Assembly: GCF_047730075.1 (NCBI RefSeq)
Contig: NZ_CP159831.1
Location: forward strand, 930,001-994,000
Direction of reading: 5' to 3'
DNA: 64,000 nt
Origin: Njordibacter sp905182035
GTDB taxonomy: Bacteria; Pseudomonadota; Gammaproteobacteria; Pseudomonadales; Balneatricaceae
Positions 54,686-63,065 of this stretch are shown here, in pieces. The position numbers and the translations under genes were made by a program. The stretch's first letter is position 1. Every line of letters starts with the position of its first letter. The notes under the pieces were generated by a model, which saw only the letters and a program-made list of their open reading frames with translations, ran no database searches and was not told the origin of the DNA.

Positions 54686-55556
54686 TACGCTTTTGAACCG
54701 GATTAAAGCCATGCCACTTTGGCAAGGTGAGATTAGTGCAGTTCCTTTGGACGGTGGGATCACTAATGTAAATTATGTTGTCACCGACGGAGATAAAAAA
54801 TACGTGGTGCGTTTGGGTGAAGATATTCCTAAACACCACGTCATGCGCTTTAATGAACTGTCTGCGAGTCGTGCAGCTCATTTAGCAGGTCTGTCACCAG
54901 CTGTTATTTACACCGAACCCGGCATTACGGTTCTGCAATTCATTGAGTGTGCAACCTATTCTCCAGAAGATGTCCGTAAACCTGAAAACCTGAAAAGAAT
55001 CCTGTTATTAATCCAGAAGTGTCATTTTGAGCTGCCAAAACATCTGCGTGGTCCTGCTCTTGTTTTCTGGGTATTTCATGTGATTAGGGATTATGCAGCG
55101 AGCCTGCAAGATGCAGGAAGCTTGTACCAAAAATTATTACCTGAACTAGTTCAAATTGGCAATCTGCTAGAAACCAACGCAGGCCCATTTGATATGGTTT
55201 ATGGCCACAATGACCTGTTGGCGGCTAATTTTTTGGATGATGGAGAACGTTTATGGATGATTGACTGGGATTATGCCGGATTTAATTCGCCACTATTTGA
55301 CCTTGGTGGGCTGGCTTCTAATAATGAACTTAACGAATCTCAAGAAATTTGGCTCCTAGAAAACTACTTCAAAACGCCTGTTACATCTGAATTACTGCAT
55401 CGCTATACCGCCATGAAATGCGCGTCTTTGCTGCGCGAAACTATGTGGAGCATGGTGTCCGAAATCAGTTCGGATATTAACTTTGATTACACAACATACA
55501 CTACCGACAATCTTGCGCGGTTTCGCATTGCTTATAACAACTACAATCAAACATGA
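54675..55556 (+). CDS. Choline/aminoglycoside-kinase-type phosphotransferase
   Basis: APH/choline-kinase fold protein of 293 residues from ATG 54675. GGITNVNYVV near residue 25 is the nucleotide-binding loop seen in LicA and choline kinases, HNDLLAANFL holds the catalytic aspartate and asparagine, and IDWDYAGFNSPLFDLGGLAS the metal-binding aspartate. It would phosphorylate a hydroxylated amine such as choline or ethanolamine; the exact substrate is inferred from a neighbouring dimethylglycine-dehydrogenase-like gene. It overlaps the next gene by four bases. Confidence 0.85.
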   Translation: MTTNTLLNRIKAMPLWQGEISAVPLDGGITNVNYVVTDGDKKYVVRLGEDIPKHHVMRFNELSASRAAHLAGLSPAVIYTEPGITVLQFIECATYSPEDVRKPENLKRILLLIQKCHFELPKHLRGPALVFWVFHVIRDYAASLQDAGSLYQKLLPELVQIGNLLETNAGPFDMVYGHNDLLAANFLDDGERLWMIDWDYAGFNSPLFDLGGLASNNELNESQEIWLLENYFKTPVTSELLHRYTAMKCASLLRETMWSMVSEISSDINFDYTTYTTDNLARFRIAYNNYNQT

Positions 55557-58003
55557 GACCCAATATGCATAATTTACCGAGCTCTTCCAAAACGGTTATT
55601 ATAGGTGGGGGTATTATTGGTTGTTCAACCGCATACCATTTGGCGAAGATAGGCGTCGAAACCGTTCTGCTTGAGCGCAAGAAGCTAACCTCTGGCACCA
55701 CATTCCATGCGGCCGGACTGGTTGGGCAATTGCGTTCAAACGCTAACATCACCCAGCTTCTGGGCTATTCCGTAGAACTTTATAACAAGATAGAGCAAGA
55801 AACTGGGCTTAGCACCGGTTGGAAGATGAACGGTGGTTTACGTTTGGCCTGCACCGAAGAGCGCTGGACCGAAGTAAAACGCCAGGCAACCACAGCCCAC
55901 TCCTTTGGGTTGGAGATGGACTTACTGACGCCCAAAGAAGCACTTGATCTGTGGCCATTGATGAATATTGACGATGTAATCGGCGCCGCTTTCATGCCCA
56001 CTGACGGCCAAGCTAATCCTTCAGATATTACCCAAGCCCTAGCCAAGGGAGCGCGTATGGCTGGCGCAAAGATATTTGAAGACACCAAGGTTTTGGATCT
56101 AGAAATAGACAATGGAAAAATTAAAGCTGTAATCACAGAACATGGCCGTATTGAATGTGAAAAAGTTGTGGTGTGTGCCGGGCAATGGACTCGCGAATTC
56201 GCCAAACGGTTTGGTGTGAATGTGCCGTTAGTCTCGATGGAACACCAGTATATGGTTACCGCAGAAATTGAGGGTATGCCTAAGCACTTGCCAACCCTTC
56301 GAGACCCAGATCGTCTAACCTATTACAAAGAAGAGGTTGGCGGGCTGGTAATGGGGGGTTATGAATCAAACCCTATCCCCTGGGCAATCGCAGGGATTCC
56401 TAAGGGTTTTCACTACTCTTTGTTGGACAGCAATTACGATCACTTTGAACAGTTGATGGAATTGTCCTTGGGTCGTGTTCCAGCTCTTGAAAATGTTGGT
56501 ATCAAAACCCTGACCAACGGCCCGGAAAGCTTCACCCCAGATGGCAATTTTATTATAGGTGAGGCGCCAGAATTGTCGAATTTCTTTGTTGGTGCTGGCT
56601 TTAATGCCTTTGGCATCGCCGCGGGTGGTGGCGCAGGAATGGCGCTGGCAGAATGGGTGCATGCAGGTGAACCCCCCTATGATCTTTGGTCTGCCGATAT
56701 TCGCCGCTTTGGGCATCCGCACTTTGATACGGACTGGGTTCGCACCCGCACGGTAGAAGCTTACGGCAAACACTACACAATGGATTGGCCACATGAGGAA
56801 AATCAGTCTGGGCGTCCCTGCCGTAAATCCCCACTTTATGAAATGCTAAAAGATCAGGGGGCCTGTTTTGGAGAGAAGTTAGGTTGGGAGCGGCCCAACT
56901 GGTTTGCTGATGCAGCATATGATGAAACTCCACAGGATGTTTATAGCTTTGGCCGACAGAACTGGTTTAATGCAGTAGGCAGAGAACACAAAGCTGTTCG
57001 AGAGGCTGCAGTGTTGTTTGACCAAAGCTCGTTTGCTAAGTTTTCGCTGAAAGGCCCCGATGCAGAAAAAGCGCTTAGCTGGATCGCCGCGAATAATGTT
57101 GCCAAACCTGTTGGATCACTTATTTATACTCAAATGTTGAATGATCGTGGTGGCATTGAATGCGACCTCACCGTTGCTCGTCTGGCCAATGATGAATATT
57201 ACGTCGTCACTGGAACGGGTTTTGCCACTCATGATTTTGACTGGATTAGTCGAAATATTCCTGCCGGTCTGAACTGCCAGTTGTTTGATATCACCTCGTC
57301 AAATGCAGTGCTGTCGTTAATGGGGCCTAAGGCGCGAGATATATTGCAACAGGTAACAAGCGACGATGTTTCCAATACCAGCTTCAAATTTGGCACTGTA
57401 AGAACAATAGATATCGTTGGCTGCCCCGTGCAGGCCTTGCGGGTTACGTACGTCGGTGAATTGGGCTGGGAACTACACCTTCCAGTGGAATTTGCCTCCG
57501 CCGTATACCAAGCAGTCATGAAAGCAGGGGGACATTATGGGCTAATCAACGCAGGTTACCGTACCATCGAAAGCTGCCGTCTGGAAATGGGGTATCGTGC
57601 ATGGGGCTCAGATCTCGGTACAGACCACACCCCTTACGAGGCGGGCCTTGGCTGGGCAGTAAAACTGAAGACGGATCAAGCTTTCAAAGGCCGTGCTGCC
57701 ATGGTGACGCAAAAACAGGATGGTGTTAAGAAAATGCTGGTAGGTTTTACGGTTGATGATCCAAGTGTCGTTCTTTTGGGCCGGGAAACCATTTATCGTA
57801 ATGGAATACGAGTAGGTTGGTTATCCTCTGGAGGTTTTGGGTACACAGTAAAACAGTCAATTGGGTATGGCTATGTCCGCAATCTGGAGGGTGTCGACAA
57901 AAATTATATTGAGGCTGGAGACTATGAGCTAGAAGTTGCAACTGTCCGTATTCCCTGCAAAGTGCATCTGAAACCCCTGCTAAAAACATCTATAAGGGAT
58001 TAA
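55553..58003 (+). CDS. Dimethylglycine/sarcosine dehydrogenase-type FAD and folate enzyme
   Basis: Two-part enzyme of 816 residues that oxidatively removes an N-methyl group and hands it to tetrahydrofolate. The FAD-dependent half (about 1-430) begins TVIIGGGIIGCSTAYHLAKIG and includes the flavin-attachment-type segment SGTTFHAAGLVGQLRS. The GcvT-like half (about 440-816) has FDQSSFAKFSLKGPDAE, YVGELGWELHLPVE and MGYRAWGSDLGTDHTPYEAGLGWAV. The size and order match mammalian-type dimethylglycine dehydrogenase and bacterial homologues. Start overlaps the kinase stop. Substrate not proven. Confidence 0.9.
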   Translation: MRPNMHNLPSSSKTVIIGGGIIGCSTAYHLAKIGVETVLLERKKLTSGTTFHAAGLVGQLRSNANITQLLGYSVELYNKIEQETGLSTGWKMNGGLRLACTEERWTEVKRQATTAHSFGLEMDLLTPKEALDLWPLMNIDDVIGAAFMPTDGQANPSDITQALAKGARMAGAKIFEDTKVLDLEIDNGKIKAVITEHGRIECEKVVVCAGQWTREFAKRFGVNVPLVSMEHQYMVTAEIEGMPKHLPTLRDPDRLTYYKEEVGGLVMGGYESNPIPWAIAGIPKGFHYSLLDSNYDHFEQLMELSLGRVPALENVGIKTLTNGPESFTPDGNFIIGEAPELSNFFVGAGFNAFGIAAGGGAGMALAEWVHAGEPPYDLWSADIRRFGHPHFDTDWVRTRTVEAYGKHYTMDWPHEENQSGRPCRKSPLYEMLKDQGACFGEKLGWERPNWFADAAYDETPQDVYSFGRQNWFNAVGREHKAVREAAVLFDQSSFAKFSLKGPDAEKALSWIAANNVAKPVGSLIYTQMLNDRGGIECDLTVARLANDEYYVVTGTGFATHDFDWISRNIPAGLNCQLFDITSSNAVLSLMGPKARDILQQVTSDDVSNTSFKFGTVRTIDIVGCPVQALRVTYVGELGWELHLPVEFASAVYQAVMKAGGHYGLINAGYRTIESCRLEMGYRAWGSDLGTDHTPYEAGLGWAVKLKTDQAFKGRAAMVTQKQDGVKKMLVGFTVDDPSVVLLGRETIYRNGIRVGWLSSGGFGYTVKQSIGYGYVRNLEGVDKNYIEAGDYELEVATVRIPCKVHLKPLLKTSIRD

Positions 58004-58465
58004 AAGTTCCCGATGCCTCGACCCTTAACCACCTGTGGTGTTTCACTTTACGTAATTACTATCATCACTGTTTAATAATTTAGTCATCACTGTCACTAGT
58101 TTATCGATGGTGATGTCTTCTTTAGTGTTAAGGTCATGGGCACTCTAACCACCACCTGGAACATTGAAGAAAAATTAGACAAACCTAAGCAAAAAGGTGG
58201 CATCGTCATTATGTCCGCCAATTGCATTAATCAGAACGGGGAGCTAGTAGCGGAAGCAAGGGGCAAAATCTTGCTCTACAATCGAGTAGCCGCTGAAGTG
58301 TGATCAACAATGCTGTCCACCTAAATTCAATGAAAGGGTGGGCGCCTAATGCAGCTTATGCAATATCCGTGTGGGTTGATAAATTTTTTCTATAAGCAGA
58401 TGTAAAGAGAGCATTAGCTTTTAGCACATTTTGGATTACGTAACCTGTGTTGTGTTTATTCAATA
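58004..58465. other. Intergenic region between convergent operons
   Basis: The gap contains a MaoC-type relic at 58136-58303 and, before it, repeats of CATCACTGT (near 58063 and 58084) with inverted GATGGTGATG near 58105. No intact gene of normal size is visible, and no perfect terminator was seen. Confidence 0.4.
58136..58303 (+). pseudogene. C-terminal fragment of a MaoC-like dehydratase gene
   Basis: The 55-codon frame from ATG 58136 reads GTLTTTWNIEEKLDKPKQKG then GIVIMSANCINQNGELVAEA and RGKILLYNR. It matches the final strand-rich part of MaoC/hot-dog enoyl-CoA hydratases (NQ-x-GE-x-V pattern). The catalytic N-terminal part is absent and no ribosome binding site precedes the ATG, so I treat it as a relic. 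Confidence 0.6.
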
Positions 58466-59578
58466 CTATACCATTGGCATTTTTAATACATGACCATGCC
58501 TATGCTGTCCGTCTGGGGTGATCACGGTAACTTCCTGCCCGATTTCCCAGAACCCTCGGTCAATGAGTGATTGCCCAACGTTGGCTTTTAATCGTGGCGA
58601 CCAAATCCCCGAGGTGATTTGTCCAACCTGTTGCTGCCCAACCATAATAGGCCAAGGTATTGAACATGTCGGGCATGGCTCACCATCAAAAATGATGCCA
58701 CGGATTATGCGAGCAACCCCTTCGGCAGCAATTTTTTCTAATGCCTTACGACCTATATAGTCTATGGAACCATCCAGTGAGCAGAACTTACCTAAGCCAA
58801 TCTCTAAAGGATTATTTTCTCGAGTCATTTCATTGCCGTAGGAAAAGAGGCCGCCTTCGATACGTTCAATGAGGTTTGGACACCCAGGCGTCATATTAAA
58901 AGCTTGTCCTGCATCCCATATATAATCCCATAGGTCGCCACCAAGATGACCACCTTCAAGATAAATCTCAAAGCCACCCTGCCGAGAGTAGCCCGAACGG
59001 GCGATTAATTGGTGGGATCCTTGAAATTCGATCCAGCCAAATTTAAAAAAACCAATATCACGCACGTGCTCACCAAATAGGTTAGCTACCAAGGTTTCTG
59101 ATTTGGGCCCTTGTATGGCAAGAGTTGAGACATCGGGCTCGCAGATCTGCACGTCCATACCCCTACCTAGAGCCAGCCCTATGGCATAAAGTAAAACATC
59201 GCTGTCGGCAATGGAGAGCCAAAACTTATCCTCTGCTAATTTGAGCATCACAGGGTCATTAATCAAGCCTGCATCTGCATCGATAATCGGTACATAACAG
59301 CAGTCACCCACAAGGGCCTGGCTAATATCGCGTGGGGTCATCCATTGCATGAGTTTGGCAGCATCAGGGCCTTGAATTTGGACCTGACGCTGGCACGAAA
59401 CATCCCACAGTTGGACATGTTCGCGCAGATGCCAGTAATCTTCTTCGACCGACCGTTGGAACGCTTTGGGTAGGAGCATGTGATTGACCACCGAGAAACC
59501 ACGCACACCTACCTGTTCAACCTTGCCGGTATAAGGCGTGCGCCGGATACGGCGCGACATGTTCAAGCCATCAGACAT
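58466..59578 (-). CDS. DmdA-like tetrahydrofolate-dependent demethylase (GcvT family)
   Basis: Folate-dependent methyl-transfer protein of 370 residues. The N-terminus SRRIRRTPYTGKVEQVGVRG and VVNHMLLPKAF, then EEDYWHLREHVQLWDVSCQR, IINDPV-type LINDPVMLKLAEDKFWLSIAD, EPDVSTLAIQGPKSE, ARSGYSRQGGFEIYLEG and PGCPNLIERIEGGLFSYGN closely follow the DMSP demethylase DmdA pattern, as I recall it. It could demethylate DMSP to methylmercaptopropionate; other sulfonium or N-methyl substrates are possible. Start at ATG 59578 overlaps the upstream stop. Last gene of the four-gene operon. Confidence 0.72.
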   Translation of the reverse strand: MSDGLNMSRRIRRTPYTGKVEQVGVRGFSVVNHMLLPKAFQRSVEEDYWHLREHVQLWDVSCQRQVQIQGPDAAKLMQWMTPRDISQALVGDCCYVPIIDADAGLINDPVMLKLAEDKFWLSIADSDVLLYAIGLALGRGMDVQICEPDVSTLAIQGPKSETLVANLFGEHVRDIGFFKFGWIEFQGSHQLIARSGYSRQGGFEIYLEGGHLGGDLWDYIWDAGQAFNMTPGCPNLIERIEGGLFSYGNEMTRENNPLEIGLGKFCSLDGSIDYIGRKALEKIAAEGVARIIRGIIFDGEPCPTCSIPWPIMVGQQQVGQITSGIWSPRLKANVGQSLIDRGFWEIGQEVTVITPDGQHRHGHVLKMPMV

Positions 59579-59916
59579 TATGAAGACATCCAAACAGTGT
59601 AGGAATTTGGATTAAGAATCACTGGCATATGATACTTACCTTTTTGATCAAGCATTAAAAAACGCAGAACTATTTGTGGCATTGCGCCCGAGATATTTCG
59701 TTGTTTCCAAAAGCTGCCTGTTTCAAACACAAGCTCATAAGTTGCATCAGGATCAATTTGATTAGGTGCAATCTCTTGCTCAAGACGCCCACCATCATCC
59801 ATGACAGTGGTAAAGATAATTTCATTAACCTGTCCGAGACGGCTTAATGTCACGGTGATACCACCCGCATGAGTGCCATCGGTGCCGTTGAGTGTGTGGG
59901 ATGTAATGACTGCCAT
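59578..59916 (-). CDS. Transthyretin/hydroxyisourate-hydrolase-like protein
   Basis: Small 112-residue protein of the transthyretin-like fold. It opens SHTLNGTDGTHAGGI, has DDGGRLEQEI and YELVFETGSFWKQ, and closes KYHMPVILNPNSYTVWMSS. These line up with 5-hydroxyisourate hydrolases (opening H-x-L-x-x, central R, C-terminal H-x-P-x-x-L and the tail), but the diagnostic YRGS tail is replaced by WMSS. It may therefore hydrolyse another ring or lactone. It is coupled on both sides by overlapping stop/start codons, so it is part of the pathway rather than purine breakdown. Confidence 0.7.
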   Translation of the reverse strand: MAVITSHTLNGTDGTHAGGITVTLSRLGQVNEIIFTTVMDDGGRLEQEIAPNQIDPDATYELVFETGSFWKQRNISGAMPQIVLRFLMLDQKGKYHMPVILNPNSYTVWMSS

Positions 59917-61646
59917 TATTCAATCGAAGCCTTTTCACGTTTATCTGAAGTGGCCGCCACAATTGGGCTGATCACACCGCGGCACTTTACATTAATACAG
60001 GACGTTTTACCGCTTGCTATTGCGCGTTGCATCGCTGGAGCGAATTCTTCGCGTTTTGTCACTAGTTCACCGTGGCCACCCAAGCCCTCAAACATGCCAT
60101 GGAATGGAATATCACGGAAATCCGTAGCGTAGTGCTGACCATTTTCAAACAGGCGTTCTTGTTGCTGACTAATGCAATCCAAGCCACCGTTGTTATCAAC
60201 AATAACAATAATAGGTACCTTCTCTTGGAAACAAGTTTCAATGGATAAGCCCCCTGATAGGAAGGCGCCATCACCAGTGATTAAAACGGCATTTTTTTCT
60301 GGGTGAATGTGTTTGGCTGCAAAGGCAAACGACACGCCCACACCCAATAAACTATAATTGCCGGGGTGCAAGATGCCACCCAATTTCAAGCCTCTTTGAG
60401 CGGCAACATTGACACCAATTTCATTCCAAAAATGGGTATTTCCACCATCAAAAATCAACCAATCACCGTCATTCATTTCGGCCTGCACGTCAAGGCCCAG
60501 TTGCAGTGGGTGCATCTTGCGTCCTTCAGCTAAATCCATAGCTGATTCTGCGGCAATGTGATCACTCCATTCTTGTACCCAGGTTTGGCGGCGTTGAACT
60601 TGTAGATTAAACCAATCATCCCATGTTTTTTTCACCTCAGCGAGGGCCTCAAGAAAGGCTCCCGGGTCAGACAGGAGCTGCATATCAGCGGCATGATTAT
60701 AATCTAATTCTTCATGGCTGCCGTTGACACAGATTAGCTTGGTATTTTCAGGAATAAAGGGTGGATTACCAAAGTTCATTTGGTTGTCCAAACGACACCC
60801 AACCATCACCACCACATCAGCCTCATGAATAGCTGGCTTAGACGGGTGATATTGATGGAAATCTGCTAATCCCATGTAGCACTCAGAAGCCTCGCTAAGA
60901 TTTTTAGTGTGATAGGGCACGTTGTAAACAGGAATGCGCAGGGCGGTGCCTGTAGCACTTAACTGAGTTTCAGATCTTGACCACCATACACCATGTCCAG
61001 CGATGATCAGAGGTCTTTTGGCATGCCGGATAGTGTCTAATATGGGCGCTAACGCAGACGGATCAGGCCAAGCCCTCGGACTGGGGGTATCGGTCCTATC
61101 GAACGGACGCTCATGCAGTCCCGCATTCTCTGGGAAAGACGAAAACATGATGTCCACTGGCAGTGCTAGATGCACTGGCCCTGGATAGCCAGTGGTGGCT
61201 GCTTTCCATGCGCGATCAACAAATTCACTAATGCGATGACCATCAACAATCTGGGCTGAATACTTGGTTAGTGGCGCCGCGATGGCCACATCATCAATTT
61301 CTTTGAATCCCCCTGAGCCTTGCCGTTTTAAGGTGGATGAGCCTGTCACAAAAATGACTGGTGAGCGTTCACCCCAAGCCTCAAGCATGGCTGGCACTGC
61401 ATTAGCGAAACCTTCGGGGCCCACAAGGCACAGAGTGGGCTTGCGGCTGATGCGAGCGTGGCCATCGGCCAAATGGCCAGCAACTTGCTCATGGGGGCAG
61501 TTGATTACAGGCATCTGACATTCCATGAAGCCTTCTAGTGCGGGGTTACAAAAACCTCCTGCAAGAGTGAACGCATGCTCCACACCTTTTTTCTTAAATG
61601 CTCGAGCCAATAGAGCACCACCACGAATGTTTTTATGTTCGGTCAT
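59916..61646 (-). CDS. Thiamine-diphosphate-dependent enzyme, acetolactate-synthase-like
   Basis: ThDP enzyme of 576 residues with the three usual domains. The catalytic glutamate is in CPHEQVAGHLADGHAR near residue 50; the central domain follows; the cofactor motif GDGAFLSGGLSIETCFQEKVPIIVIVDNN is GDG followed about 26 residues later by NN. Such enzymes decarboxylate or join 2-oxoacids. Beside an FMN 2-hydroxyacid dehydrogenase, decarboxylation of the resulting 2-oxoacid is the likely role, as in MdlB/MdlC pairs. I chose ATG 61646 with AGGA ten bases upstream, over the TTG at 61652. Confidence 0.85.
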   Translation of the reverse strand: MTEHKNIRGGALLARAFKKKGVEHAFTLAGGFCNPALEGFMECQMPVINCPHEQVAGHLADGHARISRKPTLCLVGPEGFANAVPAMLEAWGERSPVIFVTGSSTLKRQGSGGFKEIDDVAIAAPLTKYSAQIVDGHRISEFVDRAWKAATTGYPGPVHLALPVDIMFSSFPENAGLHERPFDRTDTPSPRAWPDPSALAPILDTIRHAKRPLIIAGHGVWWSRSETQLSATGTALRIPVYNVPYHTKNLSEASECYMGLADFHQYHPSKPAIHEADVVVMVGCRLDNQMNFGNPPFIPENTKLICVNGSHEELDYNHAADMQLLSDPGAFLEALAEVKKTWDDWFNLQVQRRQTWVQEWSDHIAAESAMDLAEGRKMHPLQLGLDVQAEMNDGDWLIFDGGNTHFWNEIGVNVAAQRGLKLGGILHPGNYSLLGVGVSFAFAAKHIHPEKNAVLITGDGAFLSGGLSIETCFQEKVPIIVIVDNNGGLDCISQQQERLFENGQHYATDFRDIPFHGMFEGLGGHGELVTKREEFAPAMQRAIASGKTSCINVKCRGVISPIVAATSDKREKASIE

Positions 61647-61670
61647 CTTCAATTATTCCTTTTCAGGCAA

Positions 61671-62885
61671 TTAGTTTTGATGTGTTGCATTTTGGATCGA
61701 TGTTAGCGATGCCTGTATAAGCTCAGGTGGACAATCTACCAACATGCTGTGTGATACATCATTAATATTTGCCAATCCAGTTTGTGCAAGAGTAAGGCTT
61801 ACATCCTCACCTAAAGTACGAATTAGAGAATTAAGACCACGCGCACCCTCGGCACCAAGAGCAAACATAAACGGGCGCCCTAACATAACAAAATCTGCAC
61901 CCATTGCGAGAGCCTTAACGACATCCTCACCGTTGCGAACGCCGCTATCAAAAAGCAATGGATAATCAGAGCCAACAGCCTGGCGAATCTTGGGCAACAC
62001 ATCAATAGCAGCCGGAGCACTGTCGAGCTGTCGTCCACCGTGATTAGATACATAAATGGCATCTGCGCCAGCTCGCTGAATGCGCAAAGCATCTTGGGCT
62101 GAAGTAACACCTTTGATAACTAAAGTACCTTTCCAGAGGTCACGGAGCTGTTTGAGGAACTCCCAATTCGCTCCAGCGCGACTGGCATTACGGTCAAACT
62201 GCTCATTACCAGATGTTGGCTTAAAATTAATGGGTTTTGGCACCCCTTGCCATAAAGTCGCCAAAGACCAGCGGGGGTGGGTGGCAAAATCCATGAATAG
62301 CTTGGGGGTTATTCTAAAGGGCATCTGGAACCCGTTACGCAAGTCACGCAAGCGCCGTGATACTTGAGGTACGTCAACGGTTAACACTAAGGTCCCATAG
62401 CCAGCATTGCGAGCACGATCGACCAAGGCTAATGACTCCTCCATGGAGCTACCAACGTAAAGTTGAAACCAACTATTTTCACTGGCCCACGAGCGCATGT
62501 CTTCGATTGAACTAGAAGCCGCTGATGAAAGGCACACGGGGAGGTTGAACGCTTGAGCGGCTTCAGCCAAGGCTTTATCAGCCCCAGGCCAAGCAAGATT
62601 GCACATGCCCATGGGCGCTATACCAAAAGGAAGGTCGTAACTTTGGCCCAAAAGGTTTGTGTTTAGACGGCGTGTTTCCACATCTTCCATGACCCGCGGT
62701 TGGAGTGTAATCTCGTCAAAGCGGGTCATATTCCTGAGTGCTGAAACTTCTCGTCCAGTGGCGCCTTCGATGAAATCAAAAATTAACCGGGGCAGACGTT
62801 GCTTAGCTACCTGCAGAGCATCTTGAGATGAAAATATTTTATTACTTTTACTGTTCATGTTTTTTAAACGCAGACATTTGCTCAT
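61671..62885 (-). CDS. FMN-dependent 2-hydroxyacid dehydrogenase/oxidase
   Basis: Member of the LldD/glycolate oxidase/mandelate dehydrogenase family, 404 residues. The N-terminus RLPRLIFDFIEGATG, the FMN-binding QPRVMEDVETRR and FGIAPMGMCNLAWPGADKAL, the catalytic histidine motif SNHGGRQLDSAPAAIDVLP and phosphate-binding FDSGVRNGEDVVKALAMGADFVMLGRP are all present. It oxidises a 2-hydroxyacid to the 2-oxoacid. First gene of the operon, 180 bases from the LysR gene. The starting ATG at 62885 has AAGG adjacent; a second ATG at 62858 is possible. Confidence 0.92.
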   Translation of the reverse strand: MSKCLRLKNMNSKSNKIFSSQDALQVAKQRLPRLIFDFIEGATGREVSALRNMTRFDEITLQPRVMEDVETRRLNTNLLGQSYDLPFGIAPMGMCNLAWPGADKALAEAAQAFNLPVCLSSAASSSIEDMRSWASENSWFQLYVGSSMEESLALVDRARNAGYGTLVLTVDVPQVSRRLRDLRNGFQMPFRITPKLFMDFATHPRWSLATLWQGVPKPINFKPTSGNEQFDRNASRAGANWEFLKQLRDLWKGTLVIKGVTSAQDALRIQRAGADAIYVSNHGGRQLDSAPAAIDVLPKIRQAVGSDYPLLFDSGVRNGEDVVKALAMGADFVMLGRPFMFALGAEGARGLNSLIRTLGEDVSLTLAQTGLANINDVSHSMLVDCPPELIQASLTSIQNATHQN

Positions 62886-63065
62886 CCTTGTGCTCGGGTT
62901 TTGGGTATAAGATCATAATAACTCGAAGTTTATTACAATCTCCAATAGCAATAGATTAGTTATGCATCCAGAAATACTATGAATTAGCCTGATACAGCAG
63001 AATTTAAAGCGCATCGGCTAACTAGGATGTGCTAAACGGTGTCCTAAACTTTGTGCCAAAGGGGT
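62886..63065. promoter_or_regulatory. Promoter region of the hydroxyacid/DmdA operon
   Basis: The 180 bases lie between the LysR gene and the operon start. On the minus strand a TTATTATGATC-like -10 and an AT-rich TTGGAGATTGTAATAAAC stretch could form the promoter. Imperfect inverted arms AGGATGTGC and GTGTCCT near 63025-63046 may be part of a LysR site or a terminator. Confidence 0.35.

Noticed and set aside
56366..56933. Overlapping open frames on the minus strand inside the dimethylglycine-dehydrogenase-like gene
   Set aside because: Antisense shadows of a fully conserved enzyme; products have low-complexity, unrecognisable sequence.
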